Source: an uncultured Candidatus Actinomarina sp.
GTDB lineage: Bacteria; Actinomycetota; Acidimicrobiia; Actinomarinales; Actinomarinaceae
Assembly (NCBI GenBank): GCA_902519215.1
Contig: CABYIX010000004.1
Location: forward strand, 1-64,000
DNA length: 64,000 nt
Reading direction: 5' to 3'
Position 1 is the first letter of the stretch. Every line of letters begins with the position of its first letter. The position numbers were made by a program, and so were the translations under genes. The notes under the pieces were generated by a model. That model worked only from the letters and a program-made list of their open reading frames with translations. It was not told the DNA's origin and made no database searches. Below, in pieces: positions 16,500-24,383 of this stretch.

Positions 16500-17423
16500 T
16501 TATAAAGTTACTGAATAGTCTCCAGATAATATTTTCTTTACATTTTCAACAGTATCAAGACCAGCTTTAAGTTGTGCCTCTTTTGTTGAAGCTCCTATGT
16601 GTGGTGTAGAGGTAATATTAAGATTTCTAAACTGTTCTGTAGTTGGTGGTGGTTCGTTTTCATAGACATCCAAACCTGCACCATATAAATGGTCTGAACT
16701 GAGAAGTTCTATAAGGTAGTCTTCGTCTAATACTCCCCCTCTGGAGGTATTTACAATTATTGATCCTTTTTTCATTAAATCTAACTTATTTTTAGATAAT
16801 AAGTTTTTTGTTTCGTTTGTTTTAATTACATGTACTGATACGACATCTGAAGTACTTAAAAGAGTATCTAAATCTGTACTTTGTTCAGGCCCATCCCAAT
16901 CTTTTATATAGGGATCATAAAATACGATTTGCATTCCAAAGCTCATCATTCTTTCAGCTAAAAGTTTTCCAGCTTTTCCAAATCCAACTATTCCTAATTT
17001 TTTCCCATATAATTCAACACCCATGAAAGATGCTCTCTCCCATTTACCATTTTTTAAGCTCTGGTCTGCCTGTGGAATTTTTCTTGCTGCATTGAGAATC
17101 AGGGAGGCAGTAAGCTCTACAACTGAAATAATATTTGCACTTGGAGCATTTGTTACAACTATTTCTTTTTGTTTTGCAAATTCGAGATCAATGTTATCAA
17201 CACCAACTCCGCACCTAGCGATAATTTTAATATTTTTTCCTAATTCTAAAACCTCTTTATTAAGAACAGTTCCACTTCTTATAACAACTATTTCTGAATC
17301 AACAATATTTTTAGCTATTTCTTTGTCTTTGCTTTCGGAGGATGAGACATCAAAACACTCACCTAGCTTTTTAAATTCATCAAGAACTTTTTCATTTAAT
17401 TGATCGCATATAAGTATTTTCAT
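16500..17423 (-). CDS. D-2-hydroxyacid dehydrogenase, 3-phosphoglycerate dehydrogenase-like
   Basis: NAD-dependent D-isomer-specific dehydrogenase. Seen: the Rossmann glycine motif VGFGKAGKLLAERM, NTSRGGVLDEDYL with the catalytic Arg, the Glu in GAGLDVYENEPP, and the His in STPHIGAST. 307 residues, so the C-terminal ASB and ACT domains of long SerA are absent; this short form could make serine without feedback control or use another hydroxyacid. AGGAG just upstream of the ATG gives a strong ribosome site. Confidence 0.85.
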   Translation of the reverse strand: MKILICDQLNEKVLDEFKKLGECFDVSSSESKDKEIAKNIVDSEIVVIRSGTVLNKEVLELGKNIKIIARCGVGVDNIDLEFAKQKEIVVTNAPSANIISVVELTASLILNAARKIPQADQSLKNGKWERASFMGVELYGKKLGIVGFGKAGKLLAERMMSFGMQIVFYDPYIKDWDGPEQSTDLDTLLSTSDVVSVHVIKTNETKNLLSKNKLDLMKKGSIIVNTSRGGVLDEDYLIELLSSDHLYGAGLDVYENEPPPTTEQFRNLNITSTPHIGASTKEAQLKAGLDTVENVKKILSGDYSVTL

Positions 17424-17492
17424 TTATCTCCTTTTATAAAGATATACATTGGAAATATTTAAGCATTAACGTTTAAAGAAATATCAATTTGT

Positions 17493-17747
17493 TTACAAAT
17501 ATTTTAAGGATTTTAATTTATTTTCTAATTCAATATCTGTTGGTTCTACTAAAAAAGACCCATCATCAAAAACAATTGTAGGAATTCTTCTTTGATTGAC
17601 CTGCAATTTCTTTATGTATTCATTTGCTTTTTCATCAATATCAACATTTATCTCTTTAAAATCGATACTGTATTTGTTCAAAAAAGCTTTTGATCGAACA
17701 CAATCTCCACACCAATCTGTTGTATAAAAATCTAATTTTCTTTTCAT
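17493..17747 (-). CDS. Mycoredoxin-like glutaredoxin
   Basis: An 84-residue thioredoxin-fold protein with the redox motif in TTDWCGDCVRSKAFL, cis-Pro region RIPTIVFDDGS and FLVEPT. The TT-x-WC-x-x-C pattern and length resemble mycoredoxin-1, which reduces mycothiol mixed disulfides in Actinobacteria; NrdH or generic glutaredoxin are alternatives. Its ATG overlaps the preceding gene stop by 4 nt, so trxA, the coiled-coil gene and this one form an operon. Confidence 0.88.
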   Translation of the reverse strand: MKRKLDFYTTDWCGDCVRSKAFLNKYSIDFKEINVDIDEKANEYIKKLQVNQRRIPTIVFDDGSFLVEPTDIELENKLKSLKYL

Positions 17748-18004
17748 GAATTACTCTGTAGTGGATCTAATAATAAGCTAAGAATTTCGCTTATACCTGA
17801 CAAGTTTTGAAATACTTCTTCTAAATTGTTTACTGTATCAATTGCTGATTCTAATTTTGGTAACAAGGCTTGAATTTCTGAAATAACCTGTAAAGCATTG
17901 TCAACTTCAGACGATATTAACAAAAGCTCTTGGTATACAAAATAACCTGCACCAATGAATAGCCCAAGGATAGCTATTTGTAGAAAAAGTATTACTCTTA
18001 ACAA
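17744..18004 (-). CDS. Small membrane-anchored coiled-coil protein
   Basis: 86 residues: one N-terminal membrane helix (about 4-25) and then a helical region with leucine/isoleucine heptads (VDNALQVISEIQALLPKLESAIDTV). TTG start one base after the trxA stop. It lies between trxA and the mycoredoxin-like gene, but no redox motif (no Cys) is present. Function unknown. Confidence 0.7.
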   Translation of the reverse strand: MLRVILFLQIAILGLFIGAGYFVYQELLLISSEVDNALQVISEIQALLPKLESAIDTVNNLEEVFQNLSGISEILSLLLDPLQSNS

Positions 18005-18005
18005 A

Positions 18006-18314
18006 TTAAATTAGTGCAGAAACTTTATCTTTAATAATTTCTTTTGGTTGAACACCTACAAAGCGTTCTTTGACCTCTCCACCTTTTAACATCACTACTG
18101 TTGGAACACCCATAACTCCATTAGCTCCTGCGATTTCAGGATGTTGGTCAACATCGAGCTTAACGAACTCAACACCATCAACTTCATCGGATAACTCTTC
18201 TAATATTGGGCTTAAAACTTTGCATGGCCCACACCAGGTCGCGTGAAAGTCAATTACTACTGGTGAATCTGACTTTATTAGCTCTGCATACTCTTGCGCA
18301 TTTATATCTTTCAT
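18006..18314 (-). CDS. trxA: Thioredoxin
   Basis: Cytoplasmic disulfide reductant. 102 residues with the active site ATWCGPCK (about residues 27-34), VKLDVDQHPEIA, the cis-Pro in GVPTVVML and a C-terminal helix. A strong AAGGAGAAAT ribosome site precedes the ATG. First gene of a three-gene redox operon. Confidence 0.97.
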   Translation of the reverse strand: MKDINAQEYAELIKSDSPVVIDFHATWCGPCKVLSPILEELSDEVDGVEFVKLDVDQHPEIAGANGVMGVPTVVMLKGGEVKERFVGVQPKEIIKDKVSALI

Positions 18315-18397
18315 ATTTCTCCTTATTGTTTAATAATTTTATAGTTGTTCAATTTATACAAGTAACTTTCGAAAGGAAATATATAAAAAAATATACG

Positions 18398-18403
18398 TAT
18401 AAT
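18398..18403 (+). promoter_or_regulatory. -10 box for the gamma-glutamyltransferase gene (leaderless type)
   Basis: A perfect TATAAT followed by seven bases (TATCACT) and the ATG at 18411. Confidence 0.6.
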
Positions 18404-18410
18404 TATCACT

Positions 18411-19940
18411 ATGAATGATGTAATAGTTTCTCCACATTTTTTATCATCAGAGATAGGATCTAAGGTTCTAAAAAAAGGAGGCAATGCAGTAGATGCTGCT
18501 ATTGCTACAAACTTAATTCAGGGTATTGTAGCTCCAGAAACCTGTGGAATTGGTGGTGATTTATTTGCAATTATATGGGATCCTGAAAAGAATATACCTA
18601 CATTCCTAGATGCATCTGGATATGCCGGAACAGGAGTTAATCCAAAAAAATTAATGGGACTAAATGAGATTCCTTTAAACCATCCTTATTCTGTTACAGT
18701 TCCTGGTGCTGTAGCGGGTTGGGGGGAATTGAATAAAAAGTATGGGAGTACCCCAATCGAAGATATTCTTGAACTAGGGATTCAATTGTGTCACAGTGGA
18801 TTTGATGTAAGTGAAGAGTTGCATAAATCTTTAAAAGCTCACGGAGACGAATTAGGAGGTGATGCTTCTGCGTTCTCATTTTATAAAAATAATTTACCTT
18901 ATGAAATTGGAGAAAAAATTAGAAGACCTCAACTTGGAAAAACACTAGAACTTTTACAAAAAAAAGGGCTTGAATATTTTTATCAAGATGAGATAGCAAA
19001 ATCAATATCAGATAGTGTATCCAATACACTGACGCTTAAAGATTTATCAAATTATAAAGCTGAATGGAAAGAACCATTGAGTCTTGATATTTTTGGCTAC
19101 AAAGCATGGACTTCACAACCCCCTACTCAGGGGTACCTAACACTTACAACATTGAAAGCCTATGAAATGATGGAGTCAGTAGAATTTAATCTTCACCAAT
19201 TAATCGAAATGTATAGAATTTTTGCATCTGATAGGGATAATATTTTATACGATTATAAAGATAAATTAGAAGATTTTATTGGAACAGATTTAAGGTATAT
19301 CGAGAAGAAAATAAAACTTTTTAATCCTGAGAAATCAGAATTGTATAATTTTCCAAAACCCCATGGTGGAGGTACTGCTTATATGAACACTGTTGATAAA
19401 AATGGCCTTGGTGTATCCCTCATTCAATCTAATTTTCATGGAATAGGAAGCAGGATTGGTGTCGGAAATTATGGATTCTTTCTGCATAACAGGGGATGTG
19501 GATTTAATTTAGACCAGCAACATCCAAACTATTTAAAAGCTGGTAACAAACCCCTTCACACTCTTTCGCCAACACTATGGAGTAAAGATGATAATCTTGA
19601 ATTTATAATAGGTACCAGAGGAGGTAGATATCAACCCCAACTGCTTGTTCAAGTTATATTGCCTTATTTATTAAATTTAGAATCCTTTGAAAATATTATT
19701 AAAAAACCAAGATGGGTTATTGATTATTTTGGTTCAAACAAATCTTCAAAAATTAAATTTGAAGAAATAAGTGATAACGAAATAAATTTTCTTAAGAAAA
19801 AAGGACATGAAGTTACAAATGAAAATGGATATAAAAATGCCTATGGGCCGATTTCAATAATATATAAAGATACAACAGATAGTTTTAAAGGTGTTGCTGA
19901 TATAAGGGTTGGAACTGAAAAAGTTTTTAGTAATCTTTAA
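18411..19940 (+). CDS. ggt: Gamma-glutamyltransferase family protein
   Basis: N-terminal-nucleophile hydrolase family that transfers or hydrolyses gamma-glutamyl groups. Seen: GGNAVDAAIATNLIQGIVAPETCGIGGD near the N-terminus, GGGTAYMNTVDKNGLGVSLIQS with the candidate nucleophile Thr and oxyanion region, and HTLSPTLW plus GTRGGRYQPQ further on. 509 residues. Unlike the periplasmic enzymes it has no signal peptide: the homology begins at residue 4. A cytosolic gamma-glutamyl hydrolase role is inferred. The 3' end overlaps convergent smpB by 14 nt. Confidence 0.88.
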   Translation: MNDVIVSPHFLSSEIGSKVLKKGGNAVDAAIATNLIQGIVAPETCGIGGDLFAIIWDPEKNIPTFLDASGYAGTGVNPKKLMGLNEIPLNHPYSVTVPGAVAGWGELNKKYGSTPIEDILELGIQLCHSGFDVSEELHKSLKAHGDELGGDASAFSFYKNNLPYEIGEKIRRPQLGKTLELLQKKGLEYFYQDEIAKSISDSVSNTLTLKDLSNYKAEWKEPLSLDIFGYKAWTSQPPTQGYLTLTTLKAYEMMESVEFNLHQLIEMYRIFASDRDNILYDYKDKLEDFIGTDLRYIEKKIKLFNPEKSELYNFPKPHGGGTAYMNTVDKNGLGVSLIQSNFHGIGSRIGVGNYGFFLHNRGCGFNLDQQHPNYLKAGNKPLHTLSPTLWSKDDNLEFIIGTRGGRYQPQLLVQVILPYLLNLESFENIIKKPRWVIDYFGSNKSSKIKFEEISDNEINFLKKKGHEVTNENGYKNAYGPISIIYKDTTDSFKGVADIRVGTEKVFSNL

Positions 19941-20358
19941 TCTCTTTTAATTGCTGCTTTTCAATAATTTTTTTTCTTTTATCATAATCTTTTTTCCCCT
20001 TTGCCAAAGCAAGTTCAATTTTGATATATCCATTTTTTTCAAATAGTTTTGTTGCGATTAAGGTAAAACCTTTTTGTGAAGTTAGCCCAATTAAACGTTT
20101 AATTTCATTTTTATGTAATAAAAGTTTTCTTTGTGACTTGGGATCATAATCAACTTGATCAGCATATTTATATGGCTCAATATTCATTTCCATAATAAAT
20201 GCTTCTTCATTTTCTATAATTGCAAACGCATCAACAATTGAAACTGAACCAGTTCTAATACTTTTAGTTTCTGGTCCACTTAACACTACCCCGGCCTCGT
20301 AAAACTCTTCAAAATTATATGAATTTCTCGCTTTTCGATTTTGAGCAAATACTTTCAT
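19927..20358 (-). CDS. smpB: SsrA-binding protein SmpB
   Basis: Delivers tmRNA to stalled ribosomes. Features: NRKARNSYNFEEFYEAGVVLSGPETKSIRTGSVS, then HKNEIKRLIGLTSQKGFTLIATKLF and the basic C-terminal tail KGKKDYDKRKKI. 143 residues from the ATG at 20358 (MKVFAQNRKARN); the frame is open a further 22 codons upstream but that part lies inside the M23 gene. ATG and the upstream TGA share one base. ssrA is about 7 kb away in this window. Confidence 0.96.
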   Translation of the reverse strand: MKVFAQNRKARNSYNFEEFYEAGVVLSGPETKSIRTGSVSIVDAFAIIENEEAFIMEMNIEPYKYADQVDYDPKSQRKLLLHKNEIKRLIGLTSQKGFTLIATKLFEKNGYIKIELALAKGKKDYDKRKKIIEKQQLKEIKDY

Positions 20359-21731
20359 CAGTCTAGGAAACAATATGGATTGACACGACCTCTTGAAGTT
20401 GGGTCTAGGTAGGGCAGAGAGCAATTTGCAGAACTTGGATTTTTTAACCTTACCTCGAAGTGTAAATGAGGCCCTGTTGATCTACCAGTAGAACCAACAG
20501 TTCCAATTTGATCTCCCGTAACAACTGTTTGTCCAACAGAAACTAATATTTTATCCATATGAAAATAAAGGGTAGTCATACCACCTCCATGATCAATAAA
20601 TACTGTTCTACCGGCCAATCCATAATACCTTGCAAGTATTACCACACCACCAGCTGCTGCTTTTATAGAAGTTCCTCTACTTGCTGCAATGTCTATAGCT
20701 CCATGAAAACTTGTTGTACCTCCTATTCTTCTCCATTTATAACCACTTGAAACATATCCTGTTGTTACTGGCCAAGATAATTGATTGGGAGCTACACCTC
20801 CAACACTACTGAGTCTTTCAATATCAGCCTGGATTGCATCCTCAAGCTTTTCAAGATCAGCATGTTCTTTATCTAGTTTTTCTAATTCTTTATTAGCTTG
20901 ATTCAATAAACTTTGAGCATTTTGCCTAGCTCTTAAAACTTGGTACTTTTTTGATTCAACTTGTAGTTTTTCTCTTTCTACAGCATCTTTTTTCAACTCA
21001 ACTTCTTCTGCAAATTCTTCAGCTTCTATAGAAATTTGGGTTTTTCTCTCTTCTTCATTTTGAAGATTATCAACAATATCTTGCCTCTCATCTTCTCTTT
21101 GTGTTAAAAACACAGTTTGTGTTGAAGCCAAATTCTGGAGAGCGTTTAATTGCTCCACTATCTCATAAGCTGAATCAACAACAGTTGCAGCATAGCCAAG
21201 AGCTACAAGAAATTTTGATAGTTCTTTAAGTTCAACAAACAATGCTGTGGTAGGGCTAACAACTCCATTGATATAGAGACTTACAGCTTGATCTTGTAAT
21301 TTTTCATCAGCTTCTACTAGCAGTTTCTGTGTTGCAAATAATTCGTCAGAAACATTTGAAATCTCATTTTTAATTTTACCTAATTTGGTTTGCTCTTGGA
21401 CAATTGTCTGCTGTACGTTTGCTAAGTCATTCAAGGTTCCATCATAATTAGCTAATGCTGCCTCAAGCTCACTTTCAGCAGCTTGCAGTTTAGATTGTAC
21501 CTCTGCCAGCTCCCTGTTAACTTGTTGTAAATCCTGATCATTTTCAAGTATTGCTTTTTCAAGATCTGTTTTATCACCTTCATATTTACTAATTTGATCT
21601 GCAATTGCTTGAAGTTGTCGTTCAACTTCAATAAGTCGATCTTCTGCGGTTATAGCTTGAAGTGACGTTGGAAACATCAGGGTAGAAATAATTGCTAAAG
21701 CTGTTGTTAAGGTTGTAAATTTTTTAATCAT
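20358..21731 (-). CDS. M23-family murein hydrolase with coiled coil (FtsEX-associated, EnvC-like)
   Basis: Signal peptide (residues about 1-25), a long coiled coil (about 28-300, e.g. EDRLIEVERQLQAIADQI), then a LytM domain with HGAIDIA (zinc His and Asp) and the HLHF motif in STGPHLHFEVRL. 457 residues. It directly follows ftsE-ftsX (8-nt overlap with ftsX), which fits the known scheme in which FtsEX drives a periplasmic coiled-coil peptidase or activator at division (EnvC in E. coli, RipC in mycobacteria). The full catalytic HxxxD/HxH set is present, so it is probably active itself. Confidence 0.93.
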   Translation of the reverse strand: MIKKFTTLTTALAIISTLMFPTSLQAITAEDRLIEVERQLQAIADQISKYEGDKTDLEKAILENDQDLQQVNRELAEVQSKLQAAESELEAALANYDGTLNDLANVQQTIVQEQTKLGKIKNEISNVSDELFATQKLLVEADEKLQDQAVSLYINGVVSPTTALFVELKELSKFLVALGYAATVVDSAYEIVEQLNALQNLASTQTVFLTQREDERQDIVDNLQNEEERKTQISIEAEEFAEEVELKKDAVEREKLQVESKKYQVLRARQNAQSLLNQANKELEKLDKEHADLEKLEDAIQADIERLSSVGGVAPNQLSWPVTTGYVSSGYKWRRIGGTTSFHGAIDIAASRGTSIKAAAGGVVILARYYGLAGRTVFIDHGGGMTTLYFHMDKILVSVGQTVVTGDQIGTVGSTGRSTGPHLHFEVRLKNPSSANCSLPYLDPTSRGRVNPYCFLD

Positions 21732-22599
21732 TTAGAACCTTTCTTATCCCAACAAAAGATGCAAAAAGTCCAAAAATAACAGATGACAGTAACAGAAGTA
21801 GAGTGAGATATATTAAGTAGGAATCAGAAATTGTAATATCAAAAATACTTTCAGCAACTATTGAGTTCTTTGAGTACTCAATTATTCCCCAACCTAATCC
21901 TACAGCAATACTCGTACCAATCAGAGATTCAAAAATTGCTTCAAAAATAAATGGGAGTCTTATATATGTAGAGGATGCTCCAACTAATCTCATAATTTTA
22001 ATTTCTTTCTTTTTTGAATAAGCCGCAAGTCTCAATGTATTAATTATTAAAATAAATGCAGCAAAACCGACAAGCAAAGCAAAGGCTGAAGCAGATATAA
22101 CTAGAGTGTCAGTAAGGCTTAACAATCTTTCAATGGCTTCACCACTAGTTCTAATTTCTTTAACTGCTGGATTGCCATCCATTCTTTCAAGAATTAGTTC
22201 ATAATCTGATGGATTGTTTAAATTCACTCTTAATGATGAAGGCAACTTTTCATAATCAACTTCACTTAACAGGTCAGGCTGATCTTTAAAAATTGTTCTA
22301 AATTCATCTTCAGCTTCGGCCTTAGTGAAGTAATCTACAGTTCTAACTTCTGAATATGACTCGAGTGACTCCTGAAGTTGTTTATGTGCTGTTGTAGTAA
22401 CTCTGTCATCAAGAAACACTACTACGTGTGTTCCATTCTGCCACCTCAGTGTATTATTCTGTACGATTGACCTTGCAGAAAGAGTTGTGAATACCAAGAA
22501 AGAAGATACGAGTACAGCAATAATTGTTGCAAATACAAGTAAAGGCGTCCTTCTCATATTTAGAATTGTGTTTTTTACAACATAAGAAAATTTATTCAT
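21724..22599 (-). CDS. ftsX: Cell division protein FtsX
   Basis: Membrane half of the FtsEX complex, which converts ATP hydrolysis into control of a cell-wall hydrolase. 291 residues: N-terminal helix (about 20-40), an extracellular domain (about 45-165), then three C-terminal helices; the KKKEIKIMRLVGASSTYIRLPF loop is an FtsX hallmark. Four-helix topology as in the family. It lies 3 nt after ftsE. Confidence 0.95.
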   Translation of the reverse strand: MNKFSYVVKNTILNMRRTPLLVFATIIAVLVSSFLVFTTLSARSIVQNNTLRWQNGTHVVVFLDDRVTTTAHKQLQESLESYSEVRTVDYFTKAEAEDEFRTIFKDQPDLLSEVDYEKLPSSLRVNLNNPSDYELILERMDGNPAVKEIRTSGEAIERLLSLTDTLVISASAFALLVGFAAFILIINTLRLAAYSKKKEIKIMRLVGASSTYIRLPFIFEAIFESLIGTSIAVGLGWGIIEYSKNSIVAESIFDITISDSYLIYLTLLLLLSSVIFGLFASFVGIRKVLND

Positions 22600-22602
22600 A
22601 AT

Positions 22603-23286
22603 CTACCTTAAAATATATCTACCTTGTTCATCGTCTCTAACTATTTTTCCATTTGAAAGCTCAATCACTCTTTTTTTTCTTCTATTAACAATTGATGAAT
22701 CATGTGTTGCCATCACCACTGTTGTTCCAGCTCTGTTAATTTTTTCTAACAAACTAACTATTTGTATACTCAAATCGGGATCAAGGTTTCCAGTAGGCTC
22801 ATCACACAATAGTATTAATGGATTGTTTGCTAGTGATCTTGCAATACTTACTCGGGTTTGCTCTCCCCCTGATAGCTGATCGGGAAATTTAAAAGCATTC
22901 TCATTTAATTCAACTAAATCAAGTAGTGTATTAGTTTTTGATTCAATTTCTTCACCTGTACTTCCCATTACTTCTAAAGCGAAAGAAATATTTTCATAAG
23001 TATTTCTATTTTCTAATAATTGCGGTTCTTGCGTTACAACACCAAGCTTTCTTCTTAATAACGGTGTTTTCCATTTTGGAAGTTGTACTACATTTAATCC
23101 AGCTACTTCAATCTCGCCTTTTGTTGAAATGTATTCTTTGTATAGTAATTTTAAAAAGGATGACTTCCCACTTCCTGAATGGCCAACTAAATATACAAAT
23201 TCTCCTTCATTAATGGATGTAGTGATATTTGATAGTGCAACACTACCACCTTGAAAAACCAAAGATACATTATTTAAATTAATCAT
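22603..23286 (-). CDS. ftsE: Cell division ATP-binding protein FtsE
   Basis: ABC-type ATPase partner of FtsX. Walker A VGHSGSGKSSFL, signature QLSGGEQTRVSIARS, Walker B LLLCDEPTGNLD and the H-loop TVVMATHDSSIV are all intact. 227 residues. ATG overlaps the prfB stop by 8 nt. prfB-ftsE-ftsX-smpB order is as in mycobacteria. Confidence 0.96.
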   Translation of the reverse strand: MINLNNVSLVFQGGSVALSNITTSINEGEFVYLVGHSGSGKSSFLKLLYKEYISTKGEIEVAGLNVVQLPKWKTPLLRRKLGVVTQEPQLLENRNTYENISFALEVMGSTGEEIESKTNTLLDLVELNENAFKFPDQLSGGEQTRVSIARSLANNPLILLCDEPTGNLDPDLSIQIVSLLEKINRAGTTVVMATHDSSIVNRRKKRVIELSNGKIVRDDEQGRYILR

Positions 23287-24383
23287 TTATTCCCTGTCTA
23301 CGCCATTTTAGATACTCTTTTGTGAAAATAGCAATATCTCCATCTAGAACATTTTGAACATTTCCAACTTCAAGATTACTCCTAGAATCTTTAACCTGTT
23401 GATAAGGCTGGAGAACATAAGATCTTATTTGTCTTCCCCATCCAGCTTCATGTTGGTCTCCCCTAATATCATTTAGTTTTTCAAGGTCATCTTCTCGCTT
23501 TTTTAAAATCAGCTTTGTCTTTAAAAGTTCCAAAGCTCTTGTTTTATTTTGCAATTGAGATCTTTCTGCCTGGCATGCTACCACAACACCTGTTTCCAAA
23601 TGGGTAATTCGTACTGCAGAATCAGTAGTGTTAACATGTTGACCTCCTGCACCAGAAGATCTATACACATCAATCCTTATCTCATCATCTTGTATGTTAA
23701 TTTCATCGTTATGCTCAATTAAAGGTATGACATCAACTCCAGCAAAACTTGTATGTCTTCGCTTATTACTATCAAATGGACTTATACGAACTAGTCTGTG
23801 AACACCCCGTTCGCTTTCTAAATTGGCATAAGCTCTAAAAGAATCAACTCTTATTGAAGCTGACTTGATACCAGCCTCTTCGCCTTGGGAGATTTCTTCA
23901 ATTTCATAGTCCATATTTTTGTCAGAAAGATGCCTAGTATACATTCTCATTAACATCTCAGCCCAATCATGAGCATCAACACCTCCCGCTCCAGCATTAA
24001 TAGAAATAACAGCGCTTAGGTCGTCATATTCCCCAAAATATAAAGCCTCGTCTTCAATCTCTTCGATTTGCTCTTCGAATCTTATTATCTCTTTTGAATA
24101 TTCATCTGTGTCTAATTCTTCATCATCAACTAGGTTTACTAACTCGTCAAATTCTTGAAGTTCTGTTTCAAGACTTCTTAGCGTATTAATGAGTTTTTCA
24201 ATAGAAGAAGCTTCTATCGATATTTTTTGTGCTCTTTGTGTGTTGTCCCAGAAGTCTTTTTTATTAATTTCTGTATTTAATTCTTTTAATTTTTTAACTT
24301 TATTTTCAAAGTCAAAGATACTCCTTGGCGGAAATCAAGCGTTCATTAAAGGAAGTTATTTTGCTTAAGATTTCTTTATACAT
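23279..24383 (-). CDS. prfB: Peptide chain release factor 2, expressed by programmed +1 frameshift
   Basis: RF2 terminates at UAA and UGA. A first 23-codon frame starts at ATG 24381-24383 (MYKEILSKITSFNERL...), inside the secA 3' end, and stops at TGA 24312-24314. A +1 shift on CTT continues as D-F-E-N-K-V-K-K to the stop at 23279, giving about 367 residues, the normal RF2 length. GGQ is visible in SGAGGQHVNTTDSAVRITH, with the domain-3 RGDQHEAGWGRQIRSYVL. A simple reading would give only a truncated 225-residue product from an internal Met; the N-terminal part is intact once the frameshift is applied. Confidence 0.95.
24311..24326 (-). promoter_or_regulatory. RF2 +1 programmed frameshift site
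   Basis: On the minus strand: AAGGAG, TAT, CTT, TGA, C. This is the canonical RF2 autoregulation signal: an internal Shine-Dalgarno three bases before the slippery CUU, followed by the weak UGA-C stop. Low RF2 favours the shift. Confidence 0.93.

Noticed and set aside
20359-20424. N-terminal extension of SmpB
   Set aside because: It lies inside the M23 hydrolase gene in another frame; SmpB similarity begins at MKVFAQN.
23279-23956. Truncated 225-residue RF2
   Set aside because: The missing N-terminus is present upstream in the same frame and is joined to a short first frame by a canonical +1 frameshift site.
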